58,944 bases of DNA, taken from positions 1-58,944 of the forward strand of contig CANONT010000007.1 of NCBI GenBank assembly GCA_947567695.1. The letters run 5' to 3'. The position numbers were made by a program, and so were the translations under genes. A model generated the notes under the pieces. It did not search any database. It saw nothing but the letters and a program-made list of their open reading frames with translations, and was not told the origin of the DNA. Of the stretch, positions 7,160-17,063 are shown one piece after another (position 1 is the stretch's first letter; every line of letters starts with the position of its first letter). Source of the DNA: an uncultured Clostridium sp. GTDB taxonomy: Bacteria; Bacillota; Clostridia; TANB77; CAG-508.

Positions 7160-10100
7160 TCAAAATCCACAATTCATAGTGTAATATGTGTAGGATACCT
7201 TAGATATACAACTTCCTGATGAAGAATAATTTCCTCCATGAGTAGGACATGTATAATAAGTTACAGATTGAGTACATTTTCCAGAAGAAGAATGGGTTTC
7301 TGAATGTATAGGACATGTATAAAATGTAGAAGTACATGAATAAGTAATCTCTTCGAAATATTGACTATCTTCAAGGTGTAGTATTTTTATCGAACCAGAA
7401 CCACAAGTATCGCAAAAATAGACCACATTCACGACCCATATACTGGTCTGACTCATAAGGTGTACCTTGCGATCTATATCTGAATCTTCCCTGGCAGTTC
7501 TTTTTAATTAAATCATTACCACAAGTCCTTGACACCAAATTAAACGTAATTCCACAATCCCTTGTCCCTGTATGTGACTGTCCATAGCATCCACCACCAG
7601 AAGTCGAACTTCCATAATGTTTATGACATTGAATCGTATAAGTAGCACTTCCGCCATTACTTCCTCTCACCGTTATCGTTGTACTTTGCGTTCCATTTGC
7701 AGTACTCGTTCCCCTTACCGTCAAAACATTTCCGCTCAAACTTGCCGTTGCTATACTTCCATTAGCACTCGAGCAACTCAAAGTTCCATAATTAGCTCCA
7801 TTCACTGTCACAGTAATCGAATTACCAGACAACACCTTTCCACTTGTTGAAGACAATGACAAAGTAACAATCTGTTGCGTCACACTTCCTTGCGTCTCAT
7901 GACCTACTTTATCTTTTGCTTTCACTAAAATAGTATAACTTCCTGGTGTTAAATTACCAAACGTATATTGTCCACTTGGTTGCCAATTTGTCCAAGTTGC
8001 TCCATTATCAATACTAAAGCTATATCCTGCAATACCACTACCTGAATAACCATTCGCATCCTTTGGATCCGTTGCATAAGCCGTTACCGTTATGCTATTT
8101 TGTGTACTAGTTGCTGTTGGCGTAAAACTATTTGGTGGTAATTTATCAATATTTTCTACTTTTCCTTGTGTCGCTCCTCCTACATTGGTTCCATCCCACA
8201 GCCTAGCATAAATAGGACCATTTTGTGTCATGCATACTGGTACAGTATAATCTGTCCAATTGGTTCCATCTTTCGAATATTGTAAAGTACCGATTGTTTC
8301 TGTTGTTGTTATCATTACCATTACATTTTGATTCGTTAAATTGGTTGTACTATAAGAAAAAGTTGTATTGCCATCTGTTAAGTCTGGTAGCGTTCCCGTT
8401 TTTTGTGTAACACTATTTGTCGTTATCGTCTCATTTCCTGCCTTATCCACTGCTTTCATTTTTAAAGGGTAAGCTGTATTTTGAATAAGACCCCTAAAAG
8501 TATAATTCGTTTCTGTTTGTCCTCCTACTGGTTCCCAAGTTTCTCCATCATCTTTACTAAAGTAATATTTGGCAATTCCACTACTTGCATAAGCTTCTGT
8601 TCTGGCTTGGTCTGTTGTACTTCCTGTAATTGTAATATCACAAGTTGTACTACCAGCTACCGTTGCTGTAAACAGATTTGGTGGTAATTTGTCAATATTA
8701 GAAACATTTCCTTTTATATTTCCACCTATTTGTCCTGTACTATCTCTTACTCTAGCATAAATATCTCCATTTTGTGACATACTTACTGCAGTTTCATAAT
8801 CATACCAATTGATATGATCTTTTGAATATTGTATGGTGTAATCACTTCCTGCTGTTGTCATAATGGTTACTGTTACATCTTTGTTGGTTGGCTCTGTTGT
8901 ACTGTATGTAATCGTAGTATTACCATCTGTTAAGTCTGGTACAGTAATAGTTTCTTTTGTTATCACATCTGCTGTAGTTTCATTTCCTGCTTTATCAACT
9001 GCTTTCATTTTTAAGTTATACGCTGTTCCTTGTGTTAAATTTTCAAATACATAGGTCGTTTCTTCTTGACCTTCTGTTGGTTCCCAGGTTTTGCCATTGT
9101 CTTTACTAAAGTAATATTTTTCAATTCCACTATTTCCATCCGTTTGCGTTTCATCTTGGTCTGTTGTACTTCCTGTCATAGTAATACAATTAGTTTTACT
9201 ACTTACCATTGGTGTGAAATCATTCGGTGCTAGCTTGTCTATGTTGCTTATCTCTTTTGTTACTTCACTTACATTTTGTATACTTTCACACTCCGTTAAT
9301 CTTGCTACTATTGTACAATTGTCTGCTATTTTAAGTTTATCTGTGTAGGGTCTCCAATCTCCGTTGTTTATTTTATATTCCATTTCGTATTCTTCATCTG
9401 ATTCTATGCTTACTTCTACGTTTCCTCTGGTCCATCCTACTGGTGTTGCTACAATGACTGCTGTTGGCATTTCTTTTGTTGTGGTTGTGATCGTTGTGTT
9501 TTCATCTCTTTCTGTATTATTTTTGTTATAGATATTACCTGCTCTGTCTTCTACTTCGATATAGATATCATATGCTGTTGCTGCATCAAGTCCTTTCCAT
9601 ATAAAACTTTCTTGCTTTAGATCGTTCTTATTTGGATCTTCTTCATAGTTATACGTTGTTTTGCATTCATATTGTGGTGACGTTTTTTCTTTTACATAGA
9701 CTCTTATTTCTTTGATTCCTGATAATCTGGCATCTTGTCCTTCTACTGCTAATGCTAATTTACCACTTCCTGAGCTAGTTACTTCTATTTTTCCTGTTGG
9801 TTTTTCTTTGTCTATATTGGTTATTTCCTTTTTAATTTCTTCCCCATAAATATCATCTTTTTTAAACCTTGTTGTGATTTCGCAGTTTTCTTCTATTTCC
9901 AATCCTTCTTCATATTTTTTCCATTCTCCATCATCTATTTTATACTCAATTTCATATCCATCTTTTCCTTCTATGGTCACAGTTACATTTTCATTCGTCC
10001 AATCTTCTGTATTGGTTTTTATTTCTGGTGTGTCTATTACTACGATGATTTCGCTTCCTTTTGATTTGTTTCCATCAACCCCATAGGTGTAGCTTGTTAT

Positions 10101-11618
10101 TTTGTATATTCCTGCTTCTGTTAGTTTTATCTCTTCTTGTTTGTTGTTAATTTCTTTTTCTTCTATTGTTTTGCTTCCTGTTACTTCATAGATTGTTTTG
10201 GCTGTTTGTGTTTCTTTATTTTCTTGTGTTACTTTTACGGTTACATTTGATAGATATCTTCCTTTTTCTGCCTCTATTCCTGATATCACTTCTACTTTTG
10301 GTGAAATTACTGGGCTTACTTGTTTTACTTGTAATTCTCCATATAAGATGTAGTTAATGATGGTATGAATGTCCTTTTCATTTATTTCTCCGTCAAAAGT
10401 TACATCTGCTGCTATTTTTTCTACTTCTTTTTTTATTTTCCATTTTTCACTTTTCCTATATTCTCTAATAGTTCTTGTTAGGTCTATTTGGTTTAAAATA
10501 CCATCTGCATTAATATCTCCTAATACACTTATCTCATAAGTTCTTCCGTTTTTTCCGTATTTTGCTACCATTCCTGTTTTTACATTTTCTAAATCTTCGC
10601 CATCTATCACTTCTACATTCTCTACATTAGATTTTAACATTTTTATGGTCGTTTTTGGTTTTACTCTGCTAATTATTTTATCGGTCACTAAATAATTTTC
10701 ACTTTCAGGGTTATCTTTATTTTGACTTTTTAGTTGTTGTATCATTGCTTCTATTTCTTCTTCTTTAAAAGCTATAACATCTTTTGCCAAGAATATTACG
10801 GTTATCATTAATAGTATAGAGGCTATTATCAATATTAACATTCTTTTTCTATCTTTTTCTTTTCCTTCTTCTTTTTGTTGTTTTTGTCTTATGATAAAAT
10901 ATAGTAAGTTAATTCCTATTAATACCATTACTACTATTACAATTAATGCAATTTTATCTCCTGTTTTTATGTTGTCTCCTGTTAAAGAGATTTTTTCGTT
11001 ACTGCCTCCATTTTGGTTTCTATTTGAGCTTCCGTTTGAACTTCCACTTTGACCTCTATTTTGACCTCCATTTTCGCCACTATTTTGTCCTCCGTTTTGG
11101 CCACCGTTTTGGTTACCATTTTGACCTCCATTTTGGTCACCGTTTTGGCCTCCGTTTTGACCTCCGTTTTGGTCTCCATTTTGGTCACCGTTTTGTCCAC
11201 CGTTTTGGTTGCCATTTTGACCTCCGTTTTGACCACCGTTTTGACCACCATTATTTTAATTGAATTTGCCCAATTGTTTCTGCTTTTGTTACACCTTCTA
11301 CTAATTTAGTTACCACAAATTTACCTTTTTTATCTCCAGCTTCTGCATGATAGGTGGTAGTCCAGCCATTGAAATTTTTAAAGGCAATCTTTTCAAATAC
11401 AGTTTCATCATATTCAAGGTCTGCTTCTACTACATTGATTCCTTCTCTAACGTCAATTTTGTTGATTTGCATCTGTATTGTTACGATGTCTCCTGCATTT
11501 ACTTCTTCTTTTTCTGCTATTGCACCAAATTCAAAAGTGCTTGCTTGCACTTTTAACATGCTACCCCATAGTAAGATAAATAGTAATATTAAGTTTAGTT
11601 TCTTTTACTTTTTTTCAT
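7160..11618 (-). pseudogene. Broken cohesin / membrane hairpin / dockerin / Ig-repeat surface protein
   Basis: Read across frame breaks, this is one very large secreted or membrane protein. From the 5' end: a signal peptide in split frames (ATG at 11618, then LNLILLFILLWGS); a cohesin-like domain (11251-11559, with AGDIVTIQMQI and VVEADLEYDETVFEKI); a tetrapeptide-repeat linker rich in QNGG; two membrane segments around 10928 and 10840 separated by a Lys/Arg-rich loop; a type I dockerin with paired GDINADG and ADVTFDG loops; several Ig-like repeats ending YYFSKD(N/D)G.TWEP; and a Cys-rich tail. Frame breaks: one base short near 11600, +1 at the UAA at 11251-11253, and +1 in the tail near 7370-7450. 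The main frame (7371-10928 and upstream through the linker) is open for over 1,250 codons and has no in-frame CGG. It may be a pseudogene, phase-variable, or recoded. Confidence 0.6.
10985..11252 (-). repeat. 12-bp coding repeats for a QNGG linker
   Basis: Units of the form CAAAA(C/T)GGNGGN are repeated about 17 times and encode QNGG, QNGN or QNGD tetrapeptides. The tract connects the cohesin-like domain to the membrane segment NIKTGDKIALIVIVVMVLIG. Such repeats expand and contract easily, which may explain why the cohesin domain appears cut short at its C-terminus just before them. Confidence 0.8.
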
Positions 11619-11640
11619 TCTTTCAACTTCTAGATTTTTA

Positions 11641-11796
11641 TTATTCGTCCACGAATAATTGCTTTGCAATTTTTCTGTGGAATGCATTTATATGATTATG
11701 ATAACGATATTTTTCTAAGATTTCAATATGGTTTTTCTTATGAGTTAGCAATGCTTCAAGTTTGTTCTTACGGTTTATGTTGATAAGGTATATCAA
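11641..11796 (-). CDS. Possible small protein, no good start
   Basis: An open frame of 51 codons from a TTG, with protein-like composition (NKLEALLTHKKNH, then HNHINAFHRKIAKQL) and ending in tandem stops just before the cohesin gene. There is no ATG and no clear ribosome site, so it may be a remnant. I do not recognise it. The rest of the 11,619-12,053 gap holds only the terminator at 11863-11901. Confidence 0.25.
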   Translation of the reverse strand: MIYLININRKNKLEALLTHKKNHIEILEKYRYHNHINAFHRKIAKQLFVDE

Positions 11797-11862
11797 TATT
11801 TTTATATTAAATTTTTATTACATTTTTTCCCATTTTTTATCCTTTTTCTTAGGGAAATAAGA

Positions 11863-11901
11863 AAAATTGCCAATAGTAACAGACTGCTTTTTGGCAATTT
11901 T
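11863..11901 (-). terminator. Intrinsic terminator after the FGE cassette
   Basis: AAAATTGCCAA and TTGGCAATTTT form an 11-bp stem followed on the minus strand by TTTTTCTTATTT. The stem sequence is almost the same as at 46314-46352. Confidence 0.8.
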
Positions 11902-12053
11902 AAATTTCTATATTTTAATTTACTTTTATATTGAACCATTTCATAAAAAAGGTTACTGTCCAGAATTAAAAAAATATAATTTGATATAGTAAAAGACGAG
12001 GTAAACTCATCTCCCCGTCTTTCAAATATATTTAAAATTCAAATCAAAACATT

Positions 12054-12294
12054 CTATTCTCCCACCAGCACTACACGGAATGAAGAATTTCCGATATGCA
12101 TAGCCTTGAATACCACTAAAACTAAACAATCCTGTATTAGCTTTTCCTCCATATGTCCCCCCTCGAACCAAAAAAGGTTGTTCTTTAAATGAAAACACAG
12201 AAAAATCGCTGAACCAACTATTACTCCAATCACCACTATTAGATGTTTCTAATATAGCATCTCCATATCCATAATTTGCATTTTTATAAGTCAT
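12054..12294 (-). pseudogene. Detached C-terminal FGE/C-lectin-fold cassette with in-frame CGG
   Basis: It begins at MTYKNANYGYGDAILETS, matching the last ~80 residues of the FGE-like gene immediately upstream (YGDA(V/I), then F(L/V)RGG, then (A/T)G(V/L)..F, then SFR(P/V)VL). The zero frame reaches CGG at 12091-12093 and then diverges to a stop at 12022. Skipping one base there gives YGNSSFRVVLVGE and a stop at 12054. No prepilin segment or ribosome site is present. It may be a remnant or a donor cassette. Confidence 0.65.
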
Positions 12295-12340
12295 GCGTTA
12301 AATCTATTCTAACTTTCTTACCAAGTATCAAGTAACAAAG

Positions 12341-14008
12341 CTACGGTTGGGAACTAAGCACTACTGGACGAAAACTGAGGCTAGTGCCAGATCCACCTGT
12401 GCCGCTGTTGAATGCAACCACACCTGCGTTACCACCATAGCTAGCACGACCTCCACGTAAGAACACTGGGTAGCTAGAAAAAGGAAAGTGAGAGTGACTA
12501 GAGTCCCAACTACCAGTATCGCTACCGCCAGAACTAGAATTTTCATATACTGCATCTCCATATTTATTTGTATTTGCATTATAATTTGTATTTCTATCAC
12601 TCGAATTTCCAGCATACCAATCGAAATATTTATTTGGGTATGTGTCCGAATTAGTAAAATCATAAATACTACTCTTAGACTTATAACTACTTAGTATTCC
12701 AGCTACATATTCCCATGCTCCTCCTGCCATATCATATACTCCATATACATTTCCTGTTGTTGAAGCATTTTCTCCTCCTTCTTCATTATATTTACATGTT
12801 TTAGTTATATCTGTCATTCCTTTATCTTTTCCTTCTGTTTCGTTACTACATAATCCTGTTATTGGTGAATAATATGTTGTATTATTATAATATGGGTTAT
12901 TCCATACTTCACCATTTTTTCCATATACACTTCTACTTAAATAGGCACAAGCTCCCCATTCTGTATTTTTCATCATGTGTGAATCAATACCTGATGTTCC
13001 CTCTAGTGAATTTCCACTTACTGTTAAATTTTTACATACTGTAAATATATTTCCTACTGTTATATTTCTCCAACTTGTTACATTTGGTTTTACTCTTAAC
13101 TTTAAATCTATGTCAGTTACTGAACCTCCATCGATTGCTAGTTGTCCTACTGTTGGGTTTTCTACTATATTTGAATTATTACTACTTGCCTCAAATTTTG
13201 CTACCCATATTCCTGTTAATTCTCCGAATCCTCCGTTTCCCACATCTGTAAATGCTGGATGTACTACCCATGTTCCTGGCGTAGGCGTTGTATTTGTTAT
13301 TTCTGTTGTTTTACCTATCGGTTTATTCGTTTTTCCTTGTAAAAATTTAACTTCTATGGTTTTTGCTGTATCACCTTTTGTTGGTACTTTATATGCATAT
13401 CTGGGTATCCATACCCAATAGCAATCGTTTCCTCCACCTGTTGTTTTTACATTTGCCCATTTGTTTTCTCCTGCTGTGTAATCATACCAATTACTTGGTG
13501 CTGTTCCACTTATTAGAGTAGTATCATCTATAGCATATGGACTACTTGTTAAGTCCCATGCTACATAATATGTATTACTTGTATTGAATCTACTTGTATC
13601 TGGTGCATTTGCTACTGTTGTAAATGTTGGATTTTTAGGCACATCTTTTACAGTTGTTCCATTAAATATATCTGCTACTTTTATTTCATGATTTCCCTTT
13701 GTTGTGGTTAATGTTTTATCTATTAATTTTCCTTCTTCGGATAATACACCATACTTTTCTAATATTCCCTTTAAAGTATTATCTGATATATTTCCCTCAT
13801 TTTGTGCTTGCTTTCCTAATATATCGGTTTGTATTTCTTCTTTTATACTTGCTATCTCTGTTGCAATCTTTGCATCGTTTGCTTTATTTATTAATCCATT
13901 ATCTCCCATTAGAGTTGCTATTGTTACCCTTGCTAGTATTAAAAGAATTATAATGGTAATTACAAGCGATATCAATGTTATACCTTTTGTACTTTTAATC
14001 TTATTCAT
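12341..14008 (-). CDS. Prepilin-anchored protein with FGE/C-type-lectin-like domain
   Basis: 555 residues from the ATG at 14008, chosen because GGAGAG lies 10 bases upstream; ATGs further up lack one. The N-terminus KSTKGITLISLVITIIILL is a type IV prepilin cleavage/methylation segment (G before ITLIS), followed by a helix. From about residue 180 comes a formylglycine-generating-enzyme/sulfatase-modifying-factor type fold: WVWIPRYAYKVP, GIWVAKFE, MMKNTEWGACAYLS, NVYGVYDMAGGAWEYV and the C-terminal FLRGG...SFRPVV. I see no catalytic Cys pattern, so it is probably a binding domain. The C-terminal layout resembles target proteins of diversity-generating retroelements; no template repeat was found. 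A truncated copy of its 3' end lies directly downstream. Confidence 0.75.
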   Translation of the reverse strand: MNKIKSTKGITLISLVITIIILLILARVTIATLMGDNGLINKANDAKIATEIASIKEEIQTDILGKQAQNEGNISDNTLKGILEKYGVLSEEGKLIDKTLTTTKGNHEIKVADIFNGTTVKDVPKNPTFTTVANAPDTSRFNTSNTYYVAWDLTSSPYAIDDTTLISGTAPSNWYDYTAGENKWANVKTTGGGNDCYWVWIPRYAYKVPTKGDTAKTIEVKFLQGKTNKPIGKTTEITNTTPTPGTWVVHPAFTDVGNGGFGELTGIWVAKFEASSNNSNIVENPTVGQLAIDGGSVTDIDLKLRVKPNVTSWRNITVGNIFTVCKNLTVSGNSLEGTSGIDSHMMKNTEWGACAYLSRSVYGKNGEVWNNPYYNNTTYYSPITGLCSNETEGKDKGMTDITKTCKYNEEGGENASTTGNVYGVYDMAGGAWEYVAGILSSYKSKSSIYDFTNSDTYPNKYFDWYAGNSSDRNTNYNANTNKYGDAVYENSSSGGSDTGSWDSSHSHFPFSSYPVFLRGGRASYGGNAGVVAFNSGTGGSGTSLSFRPVVLSSQP

Positions 14009-14099
14009 CTTTTGAACTCTCTCCATCTCATTATTAATTATTCGTATAATATCATAACATAATATATTTTTCAATGATTTTTAAAAATAAAAATATTTT

Positions 14100-14790
14100 T
14101 ATTTGTGTGTGTTTTCTCTACACACTATATCACAAACTCTATTATAAAATTTTGTCCATTATCTCGTACATGAAAGTGCGTAGCATCTATAAATATAATT
14201 GGATATACTTCTTCTAATCTTCTTTTCTTCCATTCTTGGATTTCTGGTATGATTTTATCTGTTATATCACTTATCATATCTGGTGATAAATTACAGCCAA
14301 ATATATTTTTTATTTGTTCTTGTATGTCTTTATCTGATAATCCTAAAGCATATATTGCTATTACTTTTTCATCAAAACCATTTACTGTTCTAGAATACTT
14401 TAGAACTAAATTAGAATCGATTTCTCCATTTCTATCTCTTGGTACTTTTATGGGAATATCTCCCATTTCTGTTGAAACAGTTCTTTCTGGATAATATCCG
14501 TTTCGATAATTTTCATGATCCGTTCTTTCATTCTTAGAGTATCCTAACTTACTTTCCATTTCTGCATCTAATAATTGTTGAAAAGCAGGGGCAAAAAAAT
14601 CTTTCCATGCTGTATACATATCACTCATTGATTTGATATCCTTTGGATTATTCTTTTTAAAAAATTCCTCTACTAATTCATTTTTTTCTTTTTCTACTTT
14701 TTTCCCATAGAAAAATCCCTCCTTGATATTTTTTATTTTATCACGGAAGGATTTATTTACACAACTTTTTCGATACTCTCAAAAAATCAG
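14100..14790 (-). mobile_element. Internally deleted IS256-family element
   Basis: It encloses a truncated IS256-type transposase. The upstream end near 14751-14780 (ATTTACACAACTTTTTCGATA) and the downstream end near 14108-14127 (TGTGTGTTTTCTCTACACAC) look like diverged terminal inverted repeats. The element is about 0.7 kb, half the normal size. Exact ends are uncertain. Confidence 0.6.
14125..14708 (-). pseudogene. Truncated IS256-family transposase
   Basis: The open part (14125-14628) has SDMYTAWKDFFAPAFQQLL, NGYYPERTVSTEMGDI.IKVPRDR and YPIIFIDATHFHVRDNGQ, the N-terminal half of an IS256 Mutator-type transposase including the first Asp of the DDE triad (FIDA). The last ~230 residues, with the other catalytic residues, are missing. 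The likely start at 14708 is one base out of frame with the body (A6 where seven are needed). It is inactive. Confidence 0.8.
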
Positions 14791-14847
14791 CTACCAAAGT
14801 AGTCTACCTACTCTAATAGCTGATTTTCTATATGCAAATGTCATAGC

Positions 14848-15228
14848 TTATACTAGCATATCTACATTTGCATATAATTTAGTAAAGTCATAGTTTGTAT
14901 AATCTCTTTGTTCAAAGTTAACTCTTGCTCTTCTAAAATTTTGTTTTGCATCATTATATTTATTTATATTTTTATTATTATATTTATTATCCTTAAACTT
15001 TTCGCGGGTAGGGGTATTGAAGTTTTGTTGAAGAGGGTATTTAACTTTTGTTAAATAGGTATCTTTGTTTTTGCTTATTGGTATTAGTTTTCTCATTTCT
15101 ACTTGTTTACTATTTTCTTTATAGATTAACTCAACTTCTTATCTTTTAATGAATTTATTAATTTTGATACTTGAGTTATTGATACATTTAGTAGCTCACT
15201 TATTGTTTTGTTTGTTAAATAGCATCTG
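14848..15228 (-). pseudogene. Remnant of a helix-turn-helix (phage/plasmid replication-type) protein
   Basis: The upstream part reads CYLTNKTISELLNVSITQVS then KLINSLKDKK, a winged-helix DNA-binding segment with a missing residue frame. After a frame break near 15140 it continues VELIYKENSKQVEMRKLIPI and ends FEQRDYTNYDFTKLYAN, a tail seen in phage replisome-organiser-like proteins. The start is missing. It lies beside the IS256 remnant in a decayed patch. Confidence 0.5.
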
Positions 15229-15377
15229 TTCAAAAAATTTCCTTAAAAAAATCGCTTCAGACTTTTTTATCTAAAACGATTTTTATTTTTTAATTGTCCA
15301 GACATCTGGATAATTTATATATCTTTTAAATATTTTATAAAATGAAATTGGTCAGATGAATCTGACCAATTTCATTT

Positions 15378-16430
15378 TTAATTATCTTCTTCATTTTCAC
15401 TTATATCTATATGCAAATTCAAATCTTCCTCTGTTGGTAATGCTTCCATAATATCTTTTGGTAGTATATTTGAAACCTCATAAGAACTAACTCCAATCGG
15501 CTTATTTATATCCCTTAAAGAATATTCTACTGAAAATTTTTTCTTTTCTCTACATAGTATAATTCCAATACTTGGATTATCACTTTCCGATTTTAGCAAA
15601 TCATCTACTGCAGATAAATAGAAATTTAATTTTCCTGCATATTCTGGTTTATATTGTGTATTCTTTAATTCTACAACTATATAACAATGCAATTTTGTAT
15701 GGTAAAAAAGCATATCTATGAAATATTCGTCTCCATCTACTTCAATTCTATATTGATTTCCCACAAAACTAAATCCATTTCCTAATTCTAATAAAACTGT
15801 TTTAATTCTCTCTATCATTGCATTTTCTAATTCCTTTTCAATATAACTTTCTTTTAAATTAGATAAATCTAATATATATGAATCTTTCATCATATCTCTT
15901 GCTAATTCACTCTGTGGAGATTTTAATGTCCTTTTAAAGTTGTTTGGTTTATCTCCTAACACTTGTCTTACATAAAGGTCACTTTTTATTTGAAAACCTA
16001 AAACATCATAAGCCCATCCATTTAACTCTGTCTATTCCATATACCACTGTCTTTGTTTTTTATCTTTAATTTTGCTTAAAATGAGAATGTTATGCGACCA
16101 TGGAATTTTTGCTGACCATTCTTTTAATTTTTCATCTTTTTGACATTCTAAATAATATGTTCTCATATATTTTAAATTTGTAATTGAAAATCCTTTCATA
16201 TTTGGGAAGTCAATTTTAAGCCTAATAGAAAGATTCTTAACAAACTTATTTCCCCATTTTGCATTATCTTCTATTATCTTTCCAATCGTATAATACATAC
16301 TTAAAATTCTAGCATTAGCACCTTTGAATATATCATACTGTGCATTTAAAATTTCATCTTTTATATTACTAAAAACTTCTTTAAAATCTTCATCTTGCAT
16401 ATTATTTTCTATTAATTCTTTATTATCCAT
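15378..16430 (-). pseudogene. DUF1016 (YhcG-type) PD-(D/E)XK nuclease gene with an internal amber codon
   Basis: The N-terminal domain (16430-16035) has ARILSMYYTIGKIIED, GKWG-like NAKWGNKFVKNLS, and IPWSHNILILSKIKDKKQRQWYME, typical of DUF1016. A TAG at 16032-16034 then interrupts the same frame, which continues TELNGWAYDVLGFQIKSDLY. The C-terminal nuclease domain (from about 15962) has DEYFIDMLFYHTKLHCYIVVELK with the D...ELK catalytic pattern intact. Because both halves are otherwise intact the nonsense mutation looks recent. TAG is an ordinary stop elsewhere here, so readthrough is not needed to explain it. These proteins are linked to DNA processing and defence islands. Confidence 0.75.
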
Positions 16431-16548
16431 TATTAATTCCTTTCACATTTTTTCATAGTATATCATTTTATAGTTAATTTATCAATAATATAAACATTAA
16501 AATAAAAGATTTTCCAATTAGTCAAACATCTCTGACCAAGTTTTTATT

Positions 16549-16758
16549 TCATTGATAAATAATTTCATTTAAAACAATTTCTTCAGCATTTACTTTAATA
16601 TTGTTTATCTTTTGCACCCATTCCATTTGATTATTTGCTTTTAATTCTTCTGTTATATTTTCTTCTTTTGCCATTTGTTTCATTAAAAATTCTAATTTCT
16701 CTCTACATTCATCTTCAATGTCTAGCAAAAAACTTTTTAATTCATTATCTAATAACAT
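16549..16758 (-). pseudogene. Truncated TnpV-like transposon protein
   Basis: 69 residues from an ATG with AAAGGA upstream. DIEDECREKLEFLMKQM, ITEELKANNQMEWVQKINNI and AEEIVLNEIIY match the C-terminal part of TnpV, a small protein carried by conjugative transposons; the first half is missing. It could be expressed but is most simply a transposon remnant. Confidence 0.6.
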
Positions 16759-16872
16759 TTCTATATTTCCTTTCAATTTTTTAATTTAACTATCTTTATA
16801 AAAACAAAAAAGATGAAATTGTTATTATTTTTTGCAATTCATCTTTTAAATATTTGAAAATTTTATAATTTG

Positions 16873-16983
16873 TTAAATTGTTGCTAGGAGGAAACCTTTG
16901 CTATTACTACATTTTATTTTTTCGTCATAAGAGAATAAAATCGTGATTACCAATGCAATTAATGTGATACCCTTTTCTCTCAT
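16873..16983 (-). pseudogene. Remnant of a prepilin-type protein start
   Basis: 36 codons from an ATG with GGGAG upstream: MREKGITLIALVITI is the same cleavage/methylation motif as the prepilin-FGE gene at 12341-14008. It then runs out of homology (LFSYDEKIKC) and stops. The body appears deleted. Confidence 0.65.
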
Positions 16984-17063
16984 TTCAAAACTCCCTCTTT
17001 TTTTTGTTTTCTTTTTGTCTTATTATGTTTTCTTATTAAAATTAACAACTAATCACTAGTTAG

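Noticed and set aside
7160..7456. Open frame of 98 codons reading MSQTSIWVVNVVYFCDTCGS
   Set aside because: It is the +1 continuation of the large surface protein's Cys-rich tail, not a separate gene; no ribosome site precedes its ATG.
10946..11309. Long plus-strand open frames rich in His/Phe/Arg or Ile/Leu/Thr across the QNGG linker
   Set aside because: They are shadows of a 12-bp repeat read in other frames; low complexity and no ribosome site.
14848..15096. Intact 82-residue gene
   Set aside because: Homologous sequence continues upstream in another frame, so it is the tail of a broken helix-turn-helix gene.
15378..16430. TAG reassigned as a sense codon, suggested by the DUF1016 gene
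   Set aside because: TAG serves as an ordinary stop for other genes here, for example the prepilin-FGE gene at 12341-12343.
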